Assembly (NCBI GenBank): GCA_034440575.1
Contig: JAOTOL010001431.1
Span: 518,501-582,500 of the forward strand
Origin: Imbricaverruca yamaguchii
Lineage: Eukaryota > Arthropoda > Thecostraca > Neoverrucidae
Length of the DNA stretch: 64,000 nt
Direction of reading: 5' to 3'
Each line of letters begins with the position of its first letter. The stretch's first letter is position 1. The notes under the pieces were generated by a model. The model searched no databases, had not been told where the DNA came from, and saw only the letters and a list, made by a program, of their open reading frames with translations. Both the position numbers and the translations under genes were made by a program. Positions 47,647 to 59,162 of this stretch are shown here, piece by piece.

Positions 47647-48622
47647 TTCTGACTCCGCCACTGTGTGCCGCCGTCACTGCCACACAGGAAAGGTGACGAA
47701 GCAATGACAAAGCGACTTCTGACTCCGCCACTGTGTACCGCTGTCACTGCCACACAGGAAAGGTGACGAAGCAATGACAAAGCGACTTCTGACTCCGCCA
47801 CTGTGTACCGCCGTCACTGCCACACAGGAAAGGTGACGAAGCAATGACAAAGCGACTTCTGACTCCGCCACTGTGTACCGCTGTCACTGCCACACAGGAA
47901 AGGTGACGAAGCAATGACAAAGCGACTTCTGACTCCGCCACTGTGTACCGCCGTCACTGCCACACAGGAAAGGTGACGAAGCAATGACAAAGCGACTTCT
48001 GACTCCGCCACTGTGTGCCGCCGTCACTGCCACACAGGAAAGGTGACGAAGCAATGACAAAGCGACTTCTGACTCCGCCACTGTGTACCGCCGTCACTGC
48101 CACACAGGAAAGGTGACGAAGCAATGACAAAGCGACTTCTGACTCCGCCACTGTGTACCGCCGTCACTGCCACACAGGAAAGGTGACGAAGCAATGACAA
48201 AGCGACTTCTGACTCCGCCACTGTGTGCCGCCGTCACTGCCACACAGGAAAGGTGACGAAGCAATGACAAAGCGACTTCTGACTCCGCCACTGTGTACCG
48301 CCGTCACTGCCACACAGGAAAGGTGACGAAGCAATGACAAAGCGATTTCTGACTCCGCCACTGTGTACCGCCGTCACTGCCACACAGGAAAGGTGACGAA
48401 GCAATGACAAAGCGACTTCTGACTCCGCCACTGTGTACCGCCGTCACTGCCACACAGGAAAGGTGACGAAGCAATGACAAAGCGACTTCTGACTCCGCCA
48501 CTGTGTACCGCCGTCACTGCCACACAGGAAAGGTGACGAAGCAATGACAAAGCGATTTCTGACTCCGCCACTGTGTACCGCCGTCACTGCCACACAGGAA
48601 AGGTGACGAAGCAATGACAAAG
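47647..48622. repeat. 70-bp satellite, about 14 near-identical copies
   Basis: The unit begins TCTGACTCCGCCACTGTGTA and contains CCGTCACTGCCACACAGG and GTGACGAAGC. Copies differ at only three or so positions (TACC/TGCC, CCGCC/CCGCT, GCGACTT/GCGATTT). All minus-strand 65-residue frames at 70-base steps are the same repeat read in shifting frames. The high identity points to recent amplification. Confidence 0.95.
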
Positions 48623-48769
48623 CTATCTCATCAGAGTCCTGGACACTTCAGTTGAGCTCTGGCCGTCTCACGTCTCCTGATATGTCCCATGGCTCACGAC
48701 TGCACCAGTACCCTCACCACCTCAGTTGAGCTCTGACCCTCGACCAGGCCCTATCTCACATGTGCGATG

Positions 48770-50030
48770 GTGACGCCTCATATTGCGGTGGAATGCCACC
48801 ATGTACATTGGCACGGAAGGAGACGGTGGCCGGATGCTGTCGCACCCGAGCTGACCAAGCATATGTCGCAGCGCGGCTCGAGGAATCAACTACAACATCA
48901 GCGTGAGCCAGCCGTCCGACGCTTTTTCCGGCAAGTTTGGGCGTACGGGATCAGCCGTGATTTGGCTGCTACACGAATTTCGCAAGAGGGGTACGAGGCT
49001 GACTTCGTTATGCTATCAACAATACTACCGGTACTGGGGTGACATGGTACTGCGCAGAATAATGTGGTGACATATCCATGGGTGTTCCAGGAGTCCCATG
49101 CAGTCTTCTTGCCCATGCCTGCAAGACGGGACACGGTGCCACACCCAGTAAAGGCGTACTAGTAAAGGCGTCAAACGTCGGCAAGGCAACACATCGGTCA
49201 GGACCAAGAGCTTTGGCTATCTCATGAGCAGCGACGGATCGGAAGCTCTTCTCAGCAGCAATGGCAATCCACAGTCCAGAGATGCTGAGGCGAGGGGCTG
49301 ATGCTATAGTCAGGACTACCACGCCTGTATCAACTCTGCACATTGACACTTCGCTGTACCCCTGTTGTATGACATCCCTAGGTGCAGGAGGATGCGAATG
49401 TCGGTCTCCTCATGCGTGCATGGAGCCAAACCTGACACATCCCGGCGACCGGTGGACACCACACAGTGCACATCGACACCACACAGGGCACATCGACACC
49501 AACAGGGCACTTCAGTGCCCTGTGTGGTGATGACCTGTTTGCTGGTGTCGATACCTGCTACATTTGAAGCCATGAAGGAGACCAGCCTTGTCTTGTTGTC
49601 ATCGATACGGAGAAACTCTGATCGATGACAACTTCCATGAACTGCACTTGATGTCTCAACTCGTCTCCCAACTCCCTTTCTTTTCTTGCAACGGGTGTCC
49701 GCCTTCAAGCTTTCTGGCGAGTACTCATCCCAGATAATGTCTAATCTGTCTACATGCTGAATCTGAGATGCGATGCATGGTATGAAGCCATCAGTGACAT
49801 AGTCCTGGAATGTCTGCAGTCCCTGGTCGCAGCATGCTGATGATGCCAGCACCATCCAGAATGTTGACCTGCACTGTGGGGGTGGAGGATCTTCTTTCAC
49901 TGGATCAAGTTCTTCCAAGCAGTGCATCAAGTCAGACTTGGTTCCAGTTCTCAAGCCACCCATCTGAGAGAGAGCGAGAGCGAGAGCGAGAGCGAGAGAA
50001 GAGAGAGAGAGAGAGGGAGAGAGCAAGCAT
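48770..50030 (-). pseudogene. Decayed transposon-associated gene (VDTD / CTHEEAD family)
   Basis: Read on the minus strand from about 49960 downwards: TFQDYVTDGFIP, RLDIIWDEYSPESLKADTR, EFLRIDDNKTRLVSF, VAGIDTSKQVITTQGTEV, SGLAPCTHEETDIRILLHL, a frame change, VDTGVVVLTI, LWIAIAAEKSF, AHEIAKALGPDRCVALPTFDAF, another change, and GMGKKTAWDSWNT. This motif order belongs to a large uncharacterised family common as multi-copy genes in invertebrates. VDTD has become VDTG, a roughly 20-base unit is triplicated near 49470, and several frameshifts occur. The 5' part is disrupted by a GA microsatellite. I do not assign a function. Confidence 0.75.
49966..50024. repeat. GA-rich microsatellite
   Basis: GAGAGAGAGCGAGAGCGAGA and further GA repeats, lying inside the 5' part of the decayed gene and adding an artificial Ser/Leu/Ala run to its frame. 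Confidence 0.9.
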
Positions 50031-50383
50031 CTCAAAGAGCGTGGCATTCGGAAACAGTATGTACTTACGGCAAGTGGTGAAAATACACATTCTGAATAAC
50101 TCCAGAATGGAAAGAATAGCAGGCGGTCACCCCAATTAGGAGAGCAAGTTGCTGATGTAGGTGCGGTAGCGCAAAGGAGTGGAACTTCCCAACTGATTGT
50201 TAATGGGGTGGAGTGGAGCTTCATGTTCCTTAATGATTCTCCTCGGTAACCACTAGGTATTTGGGAGCACACCCCACTAAATAGAGCGTGGTGGTGGTTG
50301 GATTGGTGCTTCAAGGCAAGACGACCGCTTGCATCATTTTGCGCCAATGTATATGGAGTATGACACCACTTAAGCCTCCCCAA

Positions 50384-52219
50384 TATTTCGGCAAGAATCT
50401 AGCCGTGGTTGTGCCCTTCAGCCTATTCATATGCCCAGAGTAGTGTGAAGACGGATTATGGAACTGTTGGTGGACGGGGTAAAAAGCTATGGTGCATGAT
50501 TCAGAAGCTTCCGGTGTTTCATCAGCGTCATCCTCCCTGTGAATAGGAATCTAATGTCGCCAATCGCTTCTGGTACGTGCTGAATGGATTCTGCCGCCTG
50601 GAGGCCTGCGCGTAGAATTTGAAATAATGTCTTTCAAAGGCTGAGGAATTGGAAGCTTCCGTGAAAGTGGTTCTGACAATGCTCCACTTAGCACTGAAAG
50701 AAGTGATGTGGTCTCCCACAACAGTCCCCTCGAATCGTCGGCGGACTTGCGATAGAGGAGGGGAATCGTTTCCCGTGCTCTTGTAGAGGTGGCGGCTCTG
50801 CCGTCGGTGGGGTGTGTGGGTGTGGTAGGTGTGGATGCGGGTGTTTGTTGGGATGGGGATGTGAAAGGGGGTGTAAACCCAGCTTAACTCAAACTCATCT
50901 GATTGATATTGGGCTTGATCTTAACTAAGACCGCACTTTAACACGGCTGAATCTGAGCTGACCCTTAGACTGGGCTAAGACTGAGTTAAATCACTCATTT
51001 GCTGTTTGTGCCTATGTCCGGTGTGTGCTGTATTGCGTTTCCCCGCCACCTCCACCACACATTCCCCAAAACCCAGCCGTCTTGGTGTTGTTTGAGCTAC
51101 CGTCCCTAACACGAATTTGTGGGTGTGTGTGGTCAAAGTTTCGGGAACATCATATAGGTAAGTGAGTGTCTCTAGGCAAACTAAAATTAATACGCTGCAT
51201 TAGAGAATTAATGAAAATGCAACATGTCTTAGGTTGGAATGACCTAAGACATTGTCCCGAATTGATGATAAAACCTTTTTGATGCTAAAAGTAGCATAAT
51301 TGTGTGCAATGTTCCGCTCGAAATAGGTGCCTGCGTTTTGTCTCAAACGGTTTCCTCTGGTCCTTAAAGCCCCCTACACGCATTCACGTTCCTCATTCAC
51401 TTCACATTTGCTCGCCCAATTCATTCTCTCCATATTAATTAATGAATTGCTTGGTCGCAAAATTTGGCTCCCTCAGCTGTACGCAAACACATATCGACAG
51501 ACAATTGCTCTATTTTTGATGGTATGCTGGCCGAATATGTAAATCTTTCACTGCCAACCATGGCCGGCCTAGCCATTATTGGCAGTGTTCCTCGCCTGGA
51601 CAAAGTCTTGACTGCAACGAGAGGGCTCCTCGTACTGACTCCGAAGGCTTATACAAGTGCTCTGATGTCTTTGACTGACCTACCTAACCTTAAGCCAATA
51701 CCGCGCCGGGGCTTATTCACCGTAGATGTGCGACCAGGCCAATGTGTCCCCGGATCGGCACGGATCCCTACTACGTTGGACGTGCCCTGCCGTCTATATA
51801 ACCTAGTCGGCCCTACCCTTTGAGCACCGGTACTCACGGCACCCCGAGCCAGTCCGCACCTCATGTATGATCGATATATAATACCCTTTTCCGTGTTGAA
51901 GTGCCCAGCACGTGTTTTTTTCAATCTCATATCACTGGTTGGTACCAGATACCTTCTGATATTTTAGTCCTCAAAATCAGTTTGATAAAATGACACCCCT
52001 GTTGGACCCTATGATAGCATACTCTGCACCATCTATGCAAATTTTTATCCTCCAGATTGTATTTGTCACATTCATCTTTTAAAATTAGAACTAAAGCGCA
52101 CCTCCGGCTGACGCCTTTAACCAACTAAACGCATATTGGTGAAGTGAGCTGGGGCTGCATGGCATGGGGTCCACCGAATGGAACATGTAAAATAGAACCC
52201 ATATCCAAAATACTCGCGT
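50384..52219. other. Unannotated stretch
   Basis: No recognised gene or repeat. A 119-codon + frame at 51464-51823 has mixed protein-like composition but no motif I recognise and no clear splice context. Diverged TTAACT/CTGAGTTAA words recur around 50900-51000. Confidence 0.35.
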
Positions 52220-52244
52220 GGGGGACGGTCACGCGGTCGGCAGT

Positions 52245-52660
52245 GGCCGCGGTAGGGATGTGTTGGAGGATGACTAGGGTCCCGGCCAGGTGCACAGGGA
52301 TGTGACTCCCTACACCGACTAAAGGTTAATGTCCTTCGGAAATGGAGTCCGAGGTAGGGATATGTTAGAGGATAACCGGGGTCAGAACCAGGTGCACTGT
52401 GACGTAGCCAGTTATTCCGACTAAATTGTAATGTCCTTGGGAGATGAAGAGCGAGGTAAGATTGTGATGGAGGATGACCATGGTCTTGATCAGGTGCACA
52501 GGGATATCACTTCTTATACTGGCCAAAGGTAAATGTCCGTTGGAGATGGAGACCGAGGTAGGGATGGGTTGAGTGATAACCAGGGTCTGGGCCAAGTGCA
52601 CAGGGATGTGACTCCTATACCGGCCAAAGGTCACTGTGCTTGGGAGGTCGAGGCCGAGAG
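52245..52660. repeat. 102-bp tandem repeat, four copies
   Basis: GAGGTAGGGATGTG-like starts recur near 52249, 52351, 52453 and 52555, each followed by CAGGTGCAC and TAATGTCCTT or AAATGTCCGT. Copies are clearly diverged. Confidence 0.8.
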
Positions 52661-53279
52661 ACCGTCTAACTCTGTGCAGGGCAGGGTATATGGCGACACG
52701 CAGCTAGTTTTCACTTCAATATCAACCCGATACTTAGCTTAATGGACCGCAACGAGTGTGTAACGATCAGTTCCACTTTCTGGGCCAGCTCTCCTGCTGG
52801 TGGCGCGGCCGCCCGTCGTCACCGTTACGACCCACTTAGGCGGGCGTGACGGCACCGCCGAAAACACCCTGGTGTCGTCGTGCTCGCAGTGGCTGACTCT
52901 GGGCGGGCGGGCGGGGCTGAGGTGTAGGGGGAGGAGGCAGAAGTACTGGGAACTCGTGGGCGCACAACGATGGTTCGGAAGTGCCGCAGCGCGCACCGAA
53001 GTGGACCAAGTTCGCCCGACCGGCCACAAGCACGCCACCACGCCATCACCCTAGTGCCTGGAACATGCGGCAATGCCGTCGATAACGGCGAATGAGAAAT
53101 TTCACCCTGGAAGCTGTACGTGCGATGGATAAGGAAAACGTATAGCGTTGAGAGCTCGCCAGTCATACAGACAGGCGGTCGGTCGAAAACTGAGACGGGA
53201 TGTATGGAGGCCGTCAGATACGGACGCACGACATACGTCACCAGATTGAGCAGATGCACACTACTCAGTGCACCCGAGA

Positions 53280-54790
53280 GCAGCCGCAGACTGCAGAGTG
53301 TAGCTGGGAGCAGCCACACACTACACAGTGGAGCTGAGCAGCTACACACTACACAGTGGAGCTGAGCAGCTACACACTACACAGTGGAGCTGGGAGCAGC
53401 CGCACACTACACCGTGGAGCTGGGAGCAGCTACACACTACACAGTGGAGCTGTGAGCAGCTACACACTACACAGTGGAGCTGAGAGCAGCCGCACACTAC
53501 ACAGTGGAGCTGGGAGCAGCCGCACACTACACAGTGGAGCTGGGAGCAGCCGCACACTATACAGTGGAGCTGGGAGCAGCCGCACACTACACAGTGGAGC
53601 TGGGAGCAGCCGCACACTACACAGTGGAGCTGGGAGTAGCTGCACACTATACAGTGGAGCTGGGAGCAGCCGCACACTACACAGTGGAGCTGAGCAGCTA
53701 CACACTACACAGTGGAGCTGGGAGCAGCCGCACACTACACAGTGGAGCTGGGAGTAGCTGCACACTACACAGTGGAGCTGGGAGCAGCTACACACTACAC
53801 AGTGGAGCTGAGCAGCCGCACACTACACAGTGGAGCTGGGAGACTCATGTGGGAGCAGCGCACACTACACAGTGGAGCTGGGAGAGCTGCACACTACACA
53901 GTGGAGCTGGGAGCAGCTACACACTACACAGTGGAGCTGGGAGCAGCCGCACACTACACAGTGGAGCTGGGAGCAGCCGCACACTACACAGTGGAGCTGG
54001 GAGCAGCCGCACACTACACAGTGGAGCTGGGAGCAGGACACTACACAGTGGAGCTGGGAGCAGCAGTGGGCACACTACACAGTGCACAGTGGAGCTGGGA
54101 GCAGCCGCACACTACACAGTGGAGCTGGGAGCAGCCGCACACTACACAGTGTGGAGCTGAGAGCTGCACACTACACAGTGGAGCTGGGAGCAGCCGACTA
54201 ACAGTGGAGCTGGAGAAAGTGGAGCTGGAGACACTATTGGCTACTACAAGTGGAGCTGGGAGCAGCCGCACTACACAGTGGAGCTGGGAGCAGCCGCACA
54301 CTACACAGTGGAGCTGGGAGAGCCGCACACTATACAGTGAGTGGGAGGCGCACACTACACAGTGGAGCTGGGAGCAGCTGCACACTACAGTGGAGCTGGG
54401 AGCAGCACACTACACAGTGGAGCTGGGAGCAGCCGCACACTATACAGTGGAGTGGGAGCAGCTGCACACTACACAGTGGAGCTGGGAGCAGCTGACACTA
54501 CACAGTGGAGTGGGAGCAGCCGCCTGGGTGGAGCAACTACACAGTGGAGTGGAGCAGCTCAACTAACAGTGGAGTGGGAGAGCCGCACATACACAGTGGA
54601 GCTGGAGAGTGCAACTACAGTGGAGCTGGGAGCAGCTACACACTACACAGTGGAGCTGGGAGCAGCCGCACACTACACAGTGGAGCTGGGAGCAGCCGCA
54701 CACTACACAGTGGAGCTGGGAGCAGCCGCACACTACACAGTGGAGCTGGGAGTAGCTGCACACTACACAGTGGAGCTGGGAGCAGCTACA
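53280..54790. repeat. 30-bp satellite, about 50 copies
   Basis: The unit is GCACACTACACAGTGGAGCT plus GGGAGCAGCC. As 30 is a multiple of three and the unit lacks stops in most frames, all three + frames and several minus frames stay open for long distances and give ten-residue repeats. The stretch 54180-54620 is more degenerate with many small deletions. A possible open frame continues to 54994, but no start or splice evidence favours a protein. Confidence 0.93.
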
Positions 54791-54794
54791 GACC

Positions 54795-57198
54795 GCGGAG
54801 TGGACCTGACAGCAACTACTGACCACACGGCTGAGCTAGGAGCGGTTGTCGACAACATAATGCACTCGGGAGCAGTCGCAGCTCAGAGTCGAGGGCGTCC
54901 AGCCACAGGTGCCAGTAGCACCTGCGGTATTGTGCTTCGGACCGGTCTGGCCAACTTGTGGCGCAGACTAGAGCTTCCATATGATGCATGGTAACTACCC
55001 CTTGTGTCCAGAAGTGAACTCCCTCTGTCATTCGTTGGAGTTGCTTGCTTTCTGTTGTCTTGGCCCCGGTTTAGTATTGATCGGCCTAGATCAATGGCAA
55101 ATAGCCCGCATTGTGGGTGTCATCCTGTTTGTATCTTCGACTTCGCCACAATCTTGTTCTTCATGTTTCGTGCTCTTGAATGTTGGCTTGTGATGAAACG
55201 AGAGTAGAGCTAGGCGGATCGATGTTCAACTATACGAGAAACATTTTCACAGGTGGAGCAGCCGTTCCCATTCCATGATCCAAAATGAATGCGCACAGTT
55301 CACAGGCTACCGGATGAGCAGGTCACCACTGCAGACTTCGTACGAGTGTGAATACAACTATTCGATGTATAAAAGCAACTCAGACCAAAGCGCGACAATT
55401 CTGGCTTGCAACAGCCATGAAACGATACCTTATGCCGCAACACGTCTGTGCATTCCTGAAGACCTACAGGGGTATCCAGGGTTTTTGCTTCTGGTTGGTC
55501 CTGCCCACTAGGATGTGAGGAGTTTATACTTAAAAAAGGGAAATGTTGCGCTAAGTTGCGCCCTCACAGAAAAAGCGCACCATCAATGGTGCACGCGCAG
55601 ATTTGGTAAGGGGCTAATAAGGCAATGAAATTGTTGAGCAATTACACCACATTCTGTAGTTTCATTGCATAAAAAATGTCGGTTTTGTTCTCAATCTGTC
55701 ACCAGATTTAGTCCACTGTAGGAAGGTTCGTCTAGGCTACGGTTTCCGCTTGGAACGTTCATGACTGGACTCGACGAGTCCGATCTTTCATGGCAGGACA
55801 TGGCAGGAGTCTGGACACATGGGAGCCAAACGAATTTCTAAAGTTGGAACAAAAGTTGACTTCGCTACACCATCAAGTGAGTCCCTTTTGTTTCAGCTCT
55901 GTGTGCTGTGTCCACCGATGTGCATCAGTCAGTGTAAAAAGCCGCTACCCGGTGGCAGCTTTTCAATTACTCGATAACGGTCGGAACTTCGACTCCCGGT
56001 AACGGCACCGACTTTATGAGGTATGACATCAGGGAGAAAGTCAGTTCCTCCTAGTTGTAATTGAGCCTTTCAACGTTCTAGATAGGTTCATCAGTTACTG
56101 CGAAGTGAAATATTAAAAATTGATTAATTTTACTTGGTAGGGTGACCTTCGCAGTATGCCCTTCTTGGTAGGGCCTACTTTCGACTGAAAGTTCTGTGTA
56201 CGATTCTGAATCCAACGAGTGTGGATCTTCTCCTCTCAGAGAAGGTCCAACCCTTTAATGGAAGTATGTCCTGCGCGGTGTCCCATTAGTGGCAGAATCA
56301 ATATCCCTCCCTGTGATGTGCTTCTCAGGAGAGCAGCACGACAGTGGAATTGCCTTTGCTAGTGTGAGATCTTACATGCAGTAAGCAACCTCCACTGCAG
56401 TGAAGTGGATAATTGTTGCTATTTCCCCTTTGTTTTGTCCAATATTACCGCTTGCAAATTCGCTCAGCTTGAGACCGGGCCTCCTCCAAGGAATTTTCAC
56501 TAGGTGTGATTTCTTGTTCATCCCTTATCAGCATAATATGGCGTCACTGGCAGATCTAGCCCACCTGCCTGGGGGAGGTCAACCTTTGGCGCGTATCCAA
56601 CCATAAGCGCTACTCCCCCCCAACAGTGGCGTAGATAGGGTTTGCGTCATGTGACCGAAACCAGATTTGAAGGGTGCCCAACCTGGCACTATTCTTGGTT
56701 TAAATAATGACTAGGGGAGCAGGCACGCCTAGCTATATACAACTTAGCAATACAACAACTAGTGAGTATTTAAAATAATTGTTTTGCATTAAAAATAACC
56801 GAAAAACCCTCTCGTGCTGTCTCAACCCCATCCAAAGTCCGTCACAATACCCACACATGATGACATCAAGAGACCACCCAACTGCTGAAAGTGGGGGCAT
56901 TCGTGTGCTGTTCTTCAGTGGAACGTTCGCAAGCCCGGCGCCTCGCTACCACATGAATGTTGGTGAGATCCCACAGCCTTTCGTTCTATGAAGACGCTGA
57001 GCTGCCTGAGGAGTGGCCAACTGTTACGGCTGATTGGAACGTTGGATAGTTGGATAAATGGAATGCTGACACCTCGCTCAATCCACCCGAGTGATCCCAG
57101 AACATCATTCTGAACGGTTACTACTCGAGCACCACCCATAAAGATCTCCGCGCAGCTGATGCTCTGATCTAATGGCACACCAGTGCACTCAAGTGACG
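54795..57198. other. Unannotated stretch
   Basis: About 2.4 kb with no recognised gene. CAGTGGCGTAGATAGGGTT near 56624 resembles the start of a hAT-type element, but no matching inverted end was found. Confidence 0.4.
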
Positions 57199-57658
57199 GA
57201 AGTAGTCACTGGCGGATCCAAGGGGGGCCATTCCGGCCATGACCCCCACCGAAACGCCTTAAATAGGGGACATCATGTCTTTTGCCCCCCCGAAACCAAC
57301 AGAAGTTAACTAAATTAAAATACCGTAACTTTGAAAATAGCGCTCCAGGTGAAAGAATCTCCAATTTCAAAGGTATTTTCATAATTCTTTGGAAGCCCAA
57401 TATGGTAGCATAGTAGATTCTGACGCACGTCGAGGGTTCTATGCCGTTTAAGTTCTGCCTGCGGCAAGAGTTGACAAAATCAGCAGTTTCATTATTCCTT
57501 AGTCAAATATCTTCATGAATTTAGTTTAGCCAGTAACGGGCAAGCAAATCCAGTGAGCCAGATTTCGAAAGCGAAATTCGAACAGGATGTTTTGTGCGTG
57601 TGTCCAATTAAGCACAGTTGAGCAGCGTGCTTCGTATGTTGATGTTGTGGTCGCCAAG

Positions 57659-57706
57659 ATGAAGAGACAGGCTCCGGTGGCTGATTTTTTTTCTAAAAAA
57701 GAATAG
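57659..57706 (+). pseudogene. Possible hAT transposase N-terminus
   Basis: ATG followed by KRQAPVADFFSKKE and a stop. Starts of the form MKRKQ..I.SFFKK are common in hAT/ZMYM-type transposases, ahead of a zinc finger. A GAG|GTATGT donor-like site follows at about 57715. A later segment after TTATTTTCAG near 61820 reads DTPSQPSREGVVSAP and could be the next exon. No DDE or dimerisation region was found. Confidence 0.4.
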
Positions 57707-58365
57707 CAAGAGGAGGTATGTAGGTATTTAGATGCTCAATTAGAGATAACTGGTGGGTTCGCAGGTAAGGGAGATTCCAGTGCTTGGACCGGGCTATCGA
57801 ACTTTAGGAGTTTTATTGCAGTTTAATGCAGTTATAAATTATTCGTGAAATAGGGTGGAATGTACCGCCTAATGAACAATGAGGACACATCATTCCCAAA
57901 CAACTATCGACATGGTGCTTTTTTATGTGTTTGTGAAGTCTTCATATCTCGTTTCTAACCGTGGTTTGTGTGTAAGCATTATGAGTATGCTTACCATTAT
58001 AGATTGTGATGTATCTTGTACCGAACGCGATTTCAAGTAGAGATTAATCATGATATGGTCTACTGTTCAAGAGAATGTGCTGATAGTATGCCATTCTTAT
58101 CATTGTCACATAAGTATCCCTATAATACATGTCTCCCAAAATATACGAAACAGGTGCACATATATAGGCTATTGGCTAAAAATTGAGCTTGAAGGACTTA
58201 AACGATGTTGTAAACGACATTACTTCCATGGGCATGATCGACATCTTCGTGGACTCCTTTTGACATCACACACCTAACGAAAAAAGAACAATATTTAAGG
58301 CTGGCTTAATGCAGGCATCTATGAGACAGGTTTTGCACATACAGCCTCATGAAGCAAACAAATAG

Positions 58366-58512
58366 GTTAGGTTTGGTTAGGTTAGGTTAGGGTAGGTTAG
58401 GCTTGTGTTTTAAGGTAGACAAATTATTATTTTTAAAAACAATTTTGTGGCATATTTGTCCAAGAAATTGATCCTTCAAAAATGGGTCAGGTTAGGTTAG
58501 GGTTAGGTTAAG
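58366..58512 (+). repeat. TTAGG-like interstitial repeats
   Basis: Runs of GGTTAGGTTAGG at 58366-58404 and again at 58486-58512, with a third cluster at 60196-60242. TTAGG is the arthropod telomere unit. Here the runs are short and internal, with similar flanks at 58320 and 60150, so they belong to a repeated element. Confidence 0.7.
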
Positions 58513-58744
58513 TTTTTTAAGTTCAACATTTTTATGCAAAAAGTTGTTTGTAAATTTTCCATTTTTAAAACAATTTGTTTTCTTGCATGGAAGGTTAGAT
58601 TAAGTTAGGCTACATTTTTTTTTGTTACTTTGAACATCACTTTATGCTATCTGACCCAAACCCAAGCCCCTTTGTTGGTGTTACTTTGCCTCCCAACTGA
58701 AAACGTATGCACTTCCAGAGGAAATGAATGGTTGCATCATATCG

Positions 58745-58749
<5 letters not shown>

Positions 58750-58813
<64 letters not shown>
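58750..58813. repeat. (TA)n microsatellite
   Basis: About 30 TA dinucleotides with one TG interruption near 58803. The Tyr/Ile frames across it are meaningless. Confidence 0.97.
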
Positions 58814-58814
<1 letters not shown>

Positions 58815-59162
58815 AGCATTGCATCAGAAAAAGAAATTCCAAGAACTCAAAAACTACCTTCCGCTGCAAATTTACCACTATAGTGAGACCACTGTACACT
58901 TTGATGATGATTTGGATGACCATACTCAACAAGGAAATACTCTGATAATAGGTTAGTCTTTTGTTTGAAGTCTGTTGGATTAAAAATGTATTGGCCCTTG
59001 GTAAGCTTAATCACCTTTTGTTCTGAAAAGGTTCAAATAATAATATCTGATAACACCAGACAAGCTTTGCCTATTACTTAGTACATGCCTAGGTCGGTAC
59101 ATAGGTACCTTCCTAGAACCTTGTGATTATTGCCTTATGCTTTGGGTATTGCACTTTAACTA

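Noticed and set aside
51464..51823. 119-codon + frame with mixed composition
   Set aside because: No recognisable motif, no splice or promoter context; could be chance or a fragment of an unknown element.
56624..56660. Second hAT element starting CAGTGGCGTAG
   Set aside because: No matching inverted end or 8-bp target duplication was found in the window.
58366..58404. A true telomere or chromosome end
   Set aside because: The runs are short, imperfect, internal to a hAT element and share flanks with another run at about 60196.
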